Assembly: GCA_035706585.1 (NCBI GenBank)
Contig: DASSUW010000008.1
Location: 1-24,991 of the forward strand
Source of the DNA: DASSUW01 sp035706585
GTDB taxonomy: Bacteria; Actinomycetota; Thermoleophilia; Solirubrobacterales; Solirubrobacteraceae
Length of the DNA: 24,991 bases
Direction of reading: 5' to 3'
The notes under the pieces are model-generated. The model did not search any database. It worked only from the letters and a program-made list of their open reading frames with translations, and was not told the DNA's origin. Numbering within the stretch: position 1 is the first letter of the stretch; every line of letters begins with the position of its first letter. Made by a program: the position numbers and the translations under genes. This document shows, one piece after another, positions 14,056 to 21,173 of this stretch.

Positions 14056-15078
14056 ATGCAGCTCGGGCTCATCACGTTCGCCGATGTGGGCAACCTCACG
14101 CCCCAGCAGCGGCTGGCGAACCTGCTCGAGGAGGCGCGGCTCGCCGACGAGGTCGGGCTCGACGTGTTCGGCGTCGGCGAGCACCACCGGCCGGACTTCG
14201 CGGTCTCCGCGCCGGTCGTGGCGCTGGCGGCGATCGCGGCGCAGACCGCGCGGATCCGGCTCACCAGCGCCGTGACGGTGCTGAGCTCGGACGATCCGGT
14301 GCGAGTGTTCGAGGAGTTCTCCGAGCTCGACAACCTGTCCGGCGGCCGGGCCGAGATCATGGCCGGCCGCGGGTCGTTCACCGAGTCGTTCCCGCTGTTC
14401 GGCTACGACCTCGATGACTACGACGAGCTGTTCGAGGAGAAGCTCGTGCTGCTCCTGAAGATCCGCACCGACGAACGGGTGACGTGGTCGGGCCGCCTGC
14501 GGGCGCCGTTGGACGACCAGGGCGTGTGGCCGCGGCCGGTCCAGGACCCGCTGCCGGTGTGGATCGCGGTCGGCGGGACGCCCACGTCGGTCGCCCGCGC
14601 GGGCGTGCTGGGCCTGCCGTTGACGATCGCGATCATCGGCGGCCAGCCGGAGCGCTTCGCGCCGCTCGTCGACCTCTACCGCCGGGCCGCCGCCGAGGCC
14701 GGCCACGACCCGGGCCGGCTCGAGCTCGCGATCAACACGCACGCGTTCGTCGGCGACGACAGCGCGTTCGCGCCCCATTACATGGCGATGATGGGGCGCA
14801 TCGGCCGCGAGCGCGGATGGCCGCCGATGACGCACGAGCAGTACGGCGCGCTGAAGTCGCCGCGCGGCGCGCTGGCGGTCGGCAACCCGGAGGAGGTCGC
14901 CGCCAAGATCCTCTTCCAGCACGAGCTGTTCGGCAACAGCCGCTACCTCGGGCACATGAGCCTCGGCGCCGTCGAGCACGCCGATGTCCTGCGCTCGATC
15001 GAGCGCTTCGGCACCGAGGTCGCGCCGCTCGTGCGCGAGGAGGTCCGCCGCCGCACCGGCGTCGCGGCGTCCTCGTGA
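14056..15078 (+). CDS. LLM-class (luciferase-like) flavin-dependent oxidoreductase
   Basis: 340 residues, normal for the class. Seen: MQLGLITFADVGNLTPQQRLANLLEEARLADEVGLDVFGVGEHHRPDFAVSAP, where GEHH and the following aromatic/acid pattern line the flavin site, then RIRLTSAVTVLSSDDPVRVFEEFSELDNLSGGRAEIMAGRGSFTESFPLFGYDLDDYDELFEEKL, a run I associate with the Atu2307/SP_0267-type FMN-dependent subgroup. PLPVWIAVGGTPTSVARAGVLGLPLTIAIIGG gives the phosphate-binding loop. The substrate is unknown; FMN is more likely than F420. It has its own TAATCT box and no obvious co-transcribed partner; the next gene starts 102 nt downstream. Confidence 0.92.
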   Translation: MQLGLITFADVGNLTPQQRLANLLEEARLADEVGLDVFGVGEHHRPDFAVSAPVVALAAIAAQTARIRLTSAVTVLSSDDPVRVFEEFSELDNLSGGRAEIMAGRGSFTESFPLFGYDLDDYDELFEEKLVLLLKIRTDERVTWSGRLRAPLDDQGVWPRPVQDPLPVWIAVGGTPTSVARAGVLGLPLTIAIIGGQPERFAPLVDLYRRAAAEAGHDPGRLELAINTHAFVGDDSAFAPHYMAMMGRIGRERGWPPMTHEQYGALKSPRGALAVGNPEEVAAKILFQHELFGNSRYLGHMSLGAVEHADVLRSIERFGTEVAPLVREEVRRRTGVAASS

Positions 15079-15129
15079 GGCCGGGTCCGGCGTGGTCACC
15101 AGACGCTCAGAAACACGGAGTAATCGGCC

Positions 15130-15135
15130 TATACT
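15130..15135 (+). promoter_or_regulatory. Consensus-like -10 element (TATACT) upstream of the RTX-like gene
   Basis: TATACT stands in the 102-nt gap before the RTX-like gene and is the best -10 match in the window. It would give a leader of about 40 nt. No -35 match is seen at 16-18 nt. A second hexamer at 15169 offers a leaderless alternative. Confidence 0.4.
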
Positions 15136-15168
15136 TCCGGTGGGTTGTCGCCGCGGTGCGTGCAGGCG

Positions 15169-15174
15169 TAGCGT
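15169..15174 (+). promoter_or_regulatory. -10 element (TAGCGT) of the RTX-like gene, likely leaderless
   Basis: TAGCGT is followed by 6 nt and the ATG at 15181. Together with the TATACT at 15130 it suggests two possible start points for this gene. Confidence 0.45.
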
Positions 15175-15180
15175 CGGCCC

Positions 15181-16065
15181 ATGCTCCGCTTCGTCGTCGT
15201 CCTCGCCACCGCCTTCGCGATCGCTCCGGCCGCCCACGCCGCCACCGTCTCGAGCGTGTCGGACCCGGCCACGATCACCTACCTCGCCCGCTCGGGCGAG
15301 GCGAACGACCTCACCGTCGGCTTCACGGGCGGCACCGTGTTCACCGACGCCGGCGCGGCGATCACCGCCGGTCCCGGCTGCACCGCGACCGCGGGTGGCG
15401 CCGTCTGCCCGGCCAATCCGGACCTGATCGACGTGCTGCTGCGCAACCGCGACGACCGCGCGTCGATCCTCGGCTACCCGCAGGTCGAGAACATCCACGT
15501 GTCCGGCGGCGCCGGCGACGACGAGGCGACAGCCGTGGCCGTGATCGACGTGACGCTCGAGGGCGACAGCGGCGACGACGTTCTCGAGGCCGAGGCCGAC
15601 GTGACCGCGACCGCCGACGGCGGAAGCGGCGAGGACACCCTCACCGTCTTCCCGTTCCTGGCGACGGGCCATGCGATCGGGGGATCCGGGAGCGACCGGC
15701 TCTCCTTCAAGGCCGCCGGCCCCGGCCCGTCGCTCGCCGACCTCGAGGGCGGCAGCGGCGCCGACCTGCTCGTCGCCCAACCGGCCGGCGCCCCGGGAAG
15801 CACGCTCGACGGCGGATCCGGCAGCGACGTGATCGCGATCGACGCCGGCGACCCCCGCGGCGGCAGCGGCTTCATGGTCATCGGCGGCACCGGTGCCGAC
15901 ACGATCGAAGGCGGACCGCTCGCCGACACGATCGACGCCGGCCCCGGCCGCGACGTGATCGACGTCCGGGACGGCGGCGCCGACACGGTGACGTGCGGCT
16001 CCGGGCCGGACGTGGTCCTGCACGACGCTGCCGACACGATCGCTGCGGACTGCGAGACGGCCTAG
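15181..16065 (+). CDS. Exported RTX-like (hemolysin-type calcium-binding repeat) protein
   Basis: 294 residues. The signal peptide is MLRFVVVLATAFAIAPAAHA with cleavage expected after AHA, so export is by Sec and not by a C-terminal type I signal. From about residue 110 to the end the protein is a chain of degenerate GGxGxDxU units: GGAGDDEA, GDSGDDVLE, GGSGEDTLT, GGSGSDRLS, GGSGADLLV, GGSGSDVIA, GGTGADTIEG, AGPGRDVID and CGSGPDVV. Such units form a calcium-bound parallel beta-roll. The last residues, DTIAADCETA, contain a cysteine that may pair with that of TCGSGPD. Two further cysteines lie at CTATAGGAVC. The spacing between units is wider than in classical toxins. A surface or adhesion role is inference. 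It may be transcribed from TATACT or TAGCGT. Confidence 0.9.
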   Translation: MLRFVVVLATAFAIAPAAHAATVSSVSDPATITYLARSGEANDLTVGFTGGTVFTDAGAAITAGPGCTATAGGAVCPANPDLIDVLLRNRDDRASILGYPQVENIHVSGGAGDDEATAVAVIDVTLEGDSGDDVLEAEADVTATADGGSGEDTLTVFPFLATGHAIGGSGSDRLSFKAAGPGPSLADLEGGSGADLLVAQPAGAPGSTLDGGSGSDVIAIDAGDPRGGSGFMVIGGTGADTIEGGPLADTIDAGPGRDVIDVRDGGADTVTCGSGPDVVLHDAADTIAADCETA

Positions 16066-16174
16066 TCGCATAGCATCGCGCGATCGGGCTACCGAGCCGG
16101 CTCAACCGCCACGGGCAGGACGTCCTCGACCCGCCGGTCGTGGATCCCGGGCACCCGGTCAGGGCGGCGTAGCG

Positions 16175-17032
16175 GTGGAGCTCGGCGCTCATCTGCCGCT
16201 GATGCAGTTCGGCGATGACGCGCTGACGCGGCAGCGCCTCGAGGCGACCGTCGACGCCGCGAGAGCGTGCGGCTTCAGCGCCGTCACGGCGAACGATCAC
16301 CTCGTCTTCCAGACGCCGTGGCTGGACGGGCTGGCGGCGCTGGCGAGCATCGCCGGCCGCGCCGGCGCGATGACGCTGGCGACGACGATCGCGCTCCCCG
16401 TGGTGCGCGGCCCGGTCGCGCTCGCCAAGGCGTTGACGGCACTCGACGTGCTCGCCGAGGGCCAGGTCATCGCGGGTGTCGGGCCGGGCTCGTCGGAGCG
16501 CGACTACCGCGCGGTCGGCATCCCGTTCGAGGAGCGCTGGAAGCGGCTGGACGAGGCGATCGCCGTGCTCCGCCCGCTCCTGCGGGGCGAGCCCGGCGAC
16601 ATCGTCCTGGCGCCGCGGCGCGGTGAGATCCCGATCTGGATCGGCAGCTGGGGCTCCCGCGCCGGTCTCGCTCGCGCGGTCCGAGCCGGTGACGGCTGGA
16701 TCGCCTCGGCCTACAACACGACGCCCGACCGCTTCGCCGAGGCGCGCAGCGCGCTGCCGGCCGGCTTTCCCAACGCGCTGGCGACGATGTGGACGTGGGT
16801 GTCGAAGGACCGCGCGGAGGGCGATCGCGTACTGCGCGATGTCCTCGCTCCGATCCTGCGGCGTGATCCCGACGGGCTGGGCGCGCAGGTCTGCATCGGC
16901 CCGGCGGGCCACTGCGCCGAGCTGCTCGCGCGCTACGCCGAAGCGGGCTGCGAACGCGTCTACGTCTGGCCGCTGGGTGACGAGGCGCGCCAGCTCGAAC
17001 TGGTCGCGGACGCGGTAAGACTTCACGGGTGA
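16175..17032 (+). CDS. LLM-class flavin-dependent oxidoreductase (F420- or FMN-dependent)
   Basis: 285 residues from the GTG at 16175, which gives the usual start VELGAHLPLMQFGDD. Seen: ARACGFSAVTANDHLVFQTPWLDGLAALASIAGRAGAMTLATTIALPVVRGPVALAKALTALDVLAEGQVIAGVGPGSSERDYRAVGIPFEERWKRLDEAIAVLRPLLRG, matching the barrel order of F420/FMN luciferase-like enzymes; NDH and the GVGPGS loop are typical. EIPIWIGSWGSRAGLARAVRAGDGWIASAYNT gives the C-terminal phosphate loop and substrate side. It is shorter than the 14056 gene and belongs to a different subgroup. No TAnnnT box precedes it at the leaderless distance; the 109-nt gap before it shows no clear promoter. Its stop overlaps the EamA start (GTGA), so the pair is coupled. 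Confidence 0.9.
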   Translation: MELGAHLPLMQFGDDALTRQRLEATVDAARACGFSAVTANDHLVFQTPWLDGLAALASIAGRAGAMTLATTIALPVVRGPVALAKALTALDVLAEGQVIAGVGPGSSERDYRAVGIPFEERWKRLDEAIAVLRPLLRGEPGDIVLAPRRGEIPIWIGSWGSRAGLARAVRAGDGWIASAYNTTPDRFAEARSALPAGFPNALATMWTWVSKDRAEGDRVLRDVLAPILRRDPDGLGAQVCIGPAGHCAELLARYAEAGCERVYVWPLGDEARQLELVADAVRLHG

Positions 17033-17922
17033 CGACTGCGACCGTGGCGCTCGAGGTCTCGCGGAGCCAGCGCCGCGGGCAGCTCTATGTGGCTCTTGCG
17101 GCGGTCGCATGGTCGACCGCGGGCGTGATGCAGCGTCAGCTCACGCTCGACACGGCGACGCAGGTGATGGGCCGGGCCGTGTTCGCGGGGCTCGCGCTGC
17201 TCGCCTACGTCGCGGTCGTCGAGCGCGGCGAGGTGCGGCGGGCGTTCCGCTCGGTCGGGCTGGCGGGCGTCGCGGTGGCCGTGTGCGTCGCGACCGCGTC
17301 GGGCAGCTTCATCGCCGCGCTCAACCACACGAGCGTGGCCCGCGTGCTGTTCCTGTTGACCGTCGCCCCGGTGCTGGCCGCGCTGCTCGCCCGGGTGACG
17401 CTCGGCGAGCCGATCACGCAACGGACGATGCTCGCGATGGCGCTCGCCGTGGCCGGCGTCGCGGTGATGCTCGGGGCGCCGAGCGAGGGCAGCCTGGCCG
17501 GTGACGGGCTGTCGCTGGTGTGTGCGCTGTCGTTCGCGGTGATGATCGTGATCACGCGCTGGCGGCACGACGTCTCGATGGCGCCGGCGACGTGCCTCTC
17601 GCAGGCGATGCTGGTCGTGATCTTCCTGCCGTTCGCCACGCCGGGCGCGATCGGCGGCGGGGACGTCGGCTGGCTGGCGGCGCTCGGCATCGGTCAGATC
17701 GGGCTCGGCTTCGCGCTGCTCACGGTCGGGGCGCGGCTGATCCCGGCCGTGCAGGTCGGTCTCATCACGCTGCTGGAGGTGGTGCTCGGCCCGCTCTGGG
17801 TCTGGCTCGCGCTCGACGAGCGCCCGAGCACGCTCACGCTCGTCGGCGGGGCGATCGTGATCGTCGCGATCGTCATCCAGACCCGCGCCGCGCCGGCCCC
17901 GCCCGAGCCGGCTCCGCATTAG
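17029..17922 (+). CDS. EamA/DMT-family membrane transporter
   Basis: 297 residues with about ten hydrophobic segments, arranged as two EamA repeats. The first begins LYVALAAVAWSTAGVMQRQL and includes SFIAALNHTSVARVLFLLTVAPVLAALLARVTLGEPITQRTMLAMALAVAGVAVMLG; the second includes LSLVCALSFAVMIVITRWRH and VGLITLLEVVLGPLWVWLALDERPSTLTLVGGAIVIVAIVIQ. The A-RV-L-x-L-x-P and E-x-x-x-x-P-x-W elements are typical exporter motifs. The substrate is unknown; relatives export amino acids or other metabolites. Its start overlaps the oxidoreductase stop by 4 nt, hinting that it exports or imports a compound handled by that enzyme. Its end overlaps the convergent RidA gene by 4 nt. Confidence 0.93.
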   Translation: MTTATVALEVSRSQRRGQLYVALAAVAWSTAGVMQRQLTLDTATQVMGRAVFAGLALLAYVAVVERGEVRRAFRSVGLAGVAVAVCVATASGSFIAALNHTSVARVLFLLTVAPVLAALLARVTLGEPITQRTMLAMALAVAGVAVMLGAPSEGSLAGDGLSLVCALSFAVMIVITRWRHDVSMAPATCLSQAMLVVIFLPFATPGAIGGGDVGWLAALGIGQIGLGFALLTVGARLIPAVQVGLITLLEVVLGPLWVWLALDERPSTLTLVGGAIVIVAIVIQTRAAPAPPEPAPH

Positions 17923-18392
17923 CGCAGCGTGACGACGGCCTCGACCTCGACGGGCATGCCGAACGGCAGCTCGCCGGCGCCGATCGCCGACCGTGCGTGG
18001 CGGCCGGCGTCGCCCCACAGCGCGAGGATCAGGTCGCTGAATCCGTTGATCGCCGCCGGCGTCGCGGTGAAGCCCTCGGCGCAGGCGACGAAGCCGAGCG
18101 CCTTCAGCCAGCCGGTCACGCGGTCGAGATCGCCGAGCTCGCGCTTGAGCGAGGCGAGCATCGACAGCCCCGTGGCCCGCGCGGCCTCGTAGGCCTGCTC
18201 GACCGAGACCTCCGCCCCCACCCGCCCGCTGAAGAGGAGGCGGTCGCCGTCCATCGGCCCGTGCCCCGACACGTACGCGAGGTCGCCGTGCACGCGGACG
18301 AAATCGAACGGCAGGCGCGCACCCGCCGGTGCCTGCACCGGCGCCGGAAGCGCCAGCCCGAGCTCACCCAGCCGATCCTCGACGGCTCCCAT
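17919..18392 (-). CDS. RidA (YjgF/YER057c/UK114) family protein
   Basis: 157 residues, the length of the longer RidA subgroup. Seen: VEDRLGELGLALPAPVQAPAGARLPFDFVRVHGDLAYVSGHGPMDGDRLLFSGRVGAEVSVEQAYEAARATGLSMLASLKRELGDLDRVTGWLKALGFVACAEGF, then NGFSDLILALWGDAGRHARSAIGAGELPFGMPVEVEAVVTL. The final G-x-x-x-LPxGxPVEVEA segment is diagnostic. Canonical RidA deaminates reactive enamine/imine intermediates from PLP enzymes. This subgroup has a different pocket, so that activity should not be assumed. It is divergent from the PPOX gene with 29 nt between starts; CAGGCT lies 7 nt before its ATG. Confidence 0.94.
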   Translation of the reverse strand: MGAVEDRLGELGLALPAPVQAPAGARLPFDFVRVHGDLAYVSGHGPMDGDRLLFSGRVGAEVSVEQAYEAARATGLSMLASLKRELGDLDRVTGWLKALGFVACAEGFTATPAAINGFSDLILALWGDAGRHARSAIGAGELPFGMPVEVEAVVTLR

Positions 18393-18399
18393 CGCCGGG

Positions 18400-18405
18400 A
18401 GCCTG
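18400..18405 (-). promoter_or_regulatory. Weak -10 element (CAGGCT on minus) of the RidA gene
   Basis: CAGGCT keeps A2 and T6 of the -10 pattern and lies 7 nt before the ATG at 18392. The opposite strand carries TAGATT at 18409-18414 for the PPOX gene, so the two promoters are almost back to back. Confidence 0.3.
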
Positions 18406-18408
18406 GCA

Positions 18409-18414
18409 TAGATT
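18409..18414 (+). promoter_or_regulatory. -10 element (TAGATT) of the PPOX gene, likely leaderless
   Basis: TAGATT is followed by 7 nt and the ATG at 18422. This supports that ATG over in-frame codons further upstream, which would lie inside the divergent RidA gene. Confidence 0.55.
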
Positions 18415-18421
18415 CGTGGCG

Positions 18422-18799
18422 ATGAGCGTCTTCACCGAGGTCGAGCGGCAGTACCTGGCCGGCGGGCAGCAGCTCGGGCGGATCGCCACGGTCGGAGCGG
18501 ACGGCACGCCGCACGTGGTCCCGGTCGCCTGGATCTACAACGCGGCGCGCGACACGATCGACGTCGGCGGCGCGGAGCTGGAGACCACGAAGAAGTTCCG
18601 CGACGTCGCGCGCTCGGGCCGTGCTGCGATCGTGATCGACGACCTCGCCGGCACGGACCCCTGGCACCCGCGCGGGATCGAGGTCCGCGGCCGCGGCGAG
18701 GCGATCGCGATGCCGACGCCGCTCATCCGCATCCATCCGGAGCGGATCGTGAGCTGGGGCCTCGAGGCGCGCCGCAGCGCGCGAACGGTGGGATCCTGA
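18422..18799 (+). CDS. PPOX-class F420-dependent oxidoreductase family protein
   Basis: 125 residues. The split beta-barrel pattern is plain: MSVFTEVERQYLAGGQQLGRIATVGADGTPHVVPVAWIYNAARDTIDVGGAELETTKKFRDVARSGRAAIVIDDL, then PWHPRGIEVRGRGEAI, and IRIHPERIVSWGLE at the end. TKKFRDVARSGRAA and HPERIVSWGL match the MSMEG_5819-like subgroup of PPOX proteins, which use F420 in actinobacteria. The substrate is unknown. It likely works as a homodimer in the cytoplasm. The start follows TAGATT by 7 nt. Its stop is 23 nt from the convergent hflX stop. Confidence 0.92.
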   Translation: MSVFTEVERQYLAGGQQLGRIATVGADGTPHVVPVAWIYNAARDTIDVGGAELETTKKFRDVARSGRAAIVIDDLAGTDPWHPRGIEVRGRGEAIAMPTPLIRIHPERIVSWGLEARRSARTVGS

Positions 18800-18822
18800 C
18801 CGCCGGGGGCCGTCGTTGAGGC

Positions 18823-20151
18823 CTACGAGGGACGATCCCCGTTGACCGCGTAGCGGTCGAAGCGCTCGGCCAGGACGGCCGGGAGGCGCGCCGAGATCAG
18901 AGCGCCGTCAGGCGTGTCGGTGCGATCGAGGTCGCCCGCGAGGTCGTGGAGCTCGGCGATCGTGCCGCCCTCGGAGAACGGCACGAGCAGCTCGACGTCG
19001 CGCATCTGGCGCTCGAACTCGTCGGCGATCCGCTCCTGCAGCGCGTCCAGGCCCTCACCGGTCACCGCGCTCACCAGCGACGCGTCGCCGTGCCGGAACG
19101 CCAGCTCGCGGCGGCGCTCGTCGTCGAGCTTGTCGGCCTTGTTGAGGACGAGGATGCGGGGCTGGTCGCCGACGCCGATCTCCTCCAGCACGTCCTCGAC
19201 CGCCCGCGTCATCGCGACCAGCTCCTCCTCGGGCGCGCTCGCATCGACCACGTGGAGGAGCAGATCGGCGCGCTTGGTCTCCTCCAGCGTCGCGGCGAAC
19301 GCGTCGACGAGCTGGTGCGGCAGCTTGCGGATGAAGCCGACCGTGTCGGTCACGAGGTAGGTGCGGCCGGCGAGCCGCAACGTGCGCGTCGTCGGATCGA
19401 GCGTGTGGAACAGCCGGTCGCGCACGCCGACCTCGGAGCCCGTCAGCGTGTTCAGGAGCGTCGACTTGCCCGCGTTCGTGTAGCCCGCCAGCGCCACCGA
19501 CGGCAGATGCGCCCGCTCGCGCTCGGCGCGCTGCACGGCGCGGTTCGAGCGCACGTGGTCGAGCCGCCGGCGCAGCGACGTGATGCGGTCGCGCGCCAGC
19601 CGGCGGTCGGTCTCGATCTGGGACTCGCCGGGGCCGCGCGTGCCGATGCCGCCGACGCCGCGACCGGCGCCGAGACGCTCGAGGTGCGTCCACAGGCCGC
19701 GCATGCGGGCCATGTTGTACTCCAGCTGGGCGAGCTCGACCTGGAGCTTGCCCTCGGCCGAGTGGGCGTGCCCGGCGAAGATGTCGAGGATCACGGCCGT
19801 GCGATCCAGGACCGGCAGGTCGAGCTCGGCCTCCAGGTTGCGCTGCTGGCGCGGCGTGAGCTCGTCGTCGGCGACGACGACGTTCGCGTCCGCGGCCTTG
19901 AGCAGCGGCTTGAGCTCGTCGACCTTGCCCGGTCCGAGGTAGAGGTTCGCGTGCGGCCGGTCGCGCACCTGGACGACCGCGCCGACCGTCGCGACGCCCG
20001 CCGTGCGCAGCAGCTCGCGCAGCTCCGCAAGATCATCAGCCTGGGGCGCGGCAGCGACCATGAAGGCACGCTGCTTCGCGCGGCCGGGGCTCTCCGGGGG
20101 CGCGTAGCGGGTCTGGGTCTTGCGGCCGTCGCGGGACTTCTCCACCGGCAT
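18823..20151 (-). CDS. hflX: Ribosome-associated GTPase HflX
   Basis: 442 residues from the ATG at 20151. The N-terminal HflX domain has ELLRTAGVATVGAVVQVRDRPHANLYLGPGKVDELKPLLKAADANVVVADDELTPRQQRNLEAELDLPVLDRTAVILDIFAGHAHSAEGKLQVELAQLEYNMARM (42-150), then the Gly-rich GAGRGVGGIGTRGPGESQIETDRR (161-184). The G domain has G1 GYTNAGKST (223-231), G3 DTVGF (269-273), and G4 NKAD. HflX binds and splits stalled or hibernating 70S ribosomes, notably after heat stress. An upstream in-frame extension would run into the divergent dapE gene and is rejected. A GTG at 20145 (third codon) sits better relative to the minus-strand TACACT at 20155-20160, so the true start may be two codons later. Confidence 0.95.
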   Translation of the reverse strand: MPVEKSRDGRKTQTRYAPPESPGRAKQRAFMVAAAPQADDLAELRELLRTAGVATVGAVVQVRDRPHANLYLGPGKVDELKPLLKAADANVVVADDELTPRQQRNLEAELDLPVLDRTAVILDIFAGHAHSAEGKLQVELAQLEYNMARMRGLWTHLERLGAGRGVGGIGTRGPGESQIETDRRLARDRITSLRRRLDHVRSNRAVQRAERERAHLPSVALAGYTNAGKSTLLNTLTGSEVGVRDRLFHTLDPTTRTLRLAGRTYLVTDTVGFIRKLPHQLVDAFAATLEETKRADLLLHVVDASAPEEELVAMTRAVEDVLEEIGVGDQPRILVLNKADKLDDERRRELAFRHGDASLVSAVTGEGLDALQERIADEFERQMRDVELLVPFSEGGTIAELHDLAGDLDRTDTPDGALISARLPAVLAERFDRYAVNGDRPS

Positions 20152-20154
20152 CCC

Positions 20155-20164
20155 AGTGTAGGGT
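20155..20164. promoter_or_regulatory. Overlapping divergent -10 elements between hflX and dapE
   Basis: On the plus strand TAGGGT (20159-20164) is followed by 7 nt and the GTG at 20172 of dapE. On the minus strand TACACT (20155-20160) faces hflX, 3 nt before its ATG at 20151 and 9 nt before an in-frame GTG at 20145. The two hexamers share two bases, so polymerase binding in one direction should exclude the other. Confidence 0.5.
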
Positions 20165-20171
20165 GCGGTCC

Positions 20172-21173
20172 GTGCTCGGCGATCGTCTGGCAGCGCGAAC
20201 GCTCGAGCTGATCGACATCCCGTCCGAGTCGGGCGACGAGGCACGACTGGCTGCGCGCATCGCCGCCCTGACCGGCGCGGAGGACCTCGGCGACACGTGC
20301 CTGATCGTGCGCCGGAAGGCGCCGGTCCTGCTCGCCGGTCACCTCGACACCGTCCCGGCGCAGGACAACATCCCGGGCCGGCGCGACGGCGAGCGCGTGC
20401 ACGGGCTCGGTGCCAGCGACATGAAGGGGGCGCTCGCGGTGATGATCGAGCTCGCCCGCGCCGGCGCGCCGTTCGACTGCCTGTTCTTCGGCCGCGAGGA
20501 GCTCGCCAGCCAGTACAGCGCGCTGTCTCCGCTGCTGGAACGAGAGCGGCTCGGCTACGAGCTCGTCGTGATGATGGAGCCCACGAGCAACGAGCTGCAC
20601 GCCGGCTGCGTCGGGAACGTGAACGCCACCTGGACGTTCAGCGGCCGCTCGGCGCACTCGGCCCGGCCGTGGGACGGCGAGAACGCGATTCACGCCGCCG
20701 CGCGCGGGATCGCGCAGCTCGCCGGCCGCGAGCGCGAGGAGCACGTGTTCGACGGCCTGACGTTCTACGAGGTGGCGTCGGTGACCGAGATCCACGGCGG
20801 CATCGCACAGAACGTGATCCCCGACCGGGTCGTCTGCGGCGTCAACTACCGGTTCGCGCCGGGCCGCAGCCCTGACGAGGCGAGACGCCGGCTGCGCGAG
20901 CTGTGCCCGGGCGGCGAGCTCGTGATCGAGTCGCTCGCGCCGTCCGGGCCGGTGGCGACGGAGAACCCGCGCGCGCGGGCGCTGATCGCGGCCGGACATC
21001 TGACCGTGGCGCCCAAGCAGGCGTGGACGCCGGTGGCCGAGTTCGGGCTCGCCGGCCTGGACGCGGTCAACTTCGGTCCCGGCGAGCCGGCGCAGGCGCA
21101 CCGCCGCGACGAGTCGATCGAGATCGCCGCGCTGGAGCGCTGCTACCGCGTGCTGGAGGCGTTCGCGGCATGA
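20172..21173 (+). CDS. dapE: Succinyl-diaminopimelate desuccinylase (M20 metallopeptidase family)
   Basis: 333 residues from the GTG at 20172. It removes succinate from N-succinyl-LL-diaminopimelate with a di-zinc site. Metal ligands and catalytic residues are visible: AGHLDTVP with H57 and D59, GLGASDMKGAL with bridging D83, FGREE with general base E109 and ligand E110, MMEPTSN with E136, and the late His in EPAQAHRRDESIEI. The lid/dimer domain lies between, including GNVNATWTFSGRSAHSARPWDGENAIH and EIHGGIAQNVIPDRV. A GTG three codons earlier (20163) lies inside the TAGGGT box and is rejected. The stop overlaps the dapC start (ATGA), which with dapD nearby supports DapE over other M20 enzymes. 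Confidence 0.93.
   Translation: MLGDRLAARTLELIDIPSESGDEARLAARIAALTGAEDLGDTCLIVRRKAPVLLAGHLDTVPAQDNIPGRRDGERVHGLGASDMKGALAVMIELARAGAPFDCLFFGREELASQYSALSPLLERERLGYELVVMMEPTSNELHAGCVGNVNATWTFSGRSAHSARPWDGENAIHAAARGIAQLAGREREEHVFDGLTFYEVASVTEIHGGIAQNVIPDRVVCGVNYRFAPGRSPDEARRRLRELCPGGELVIESLAPSGPVATENPRARALIAAGHLTVAPKQAWTPVAEFGLAGLDAVNFGPGEPAQAHRRDESIEIAALERCYRVLEAFAA

Noticed and set aside
16066..16174. Small gene or RNA in the 109-nt gap before the second oxidoreductase
   Set aside because: I see no start with a supported frame, no strong hairpin and only a stray TAGCAT without a start codon at the right distance.
20152..20244. N-terminal extension of hflX
   Set aside because: It would overlap the first codons and promoter of dapE, is Arg-rich and unlike HflX.
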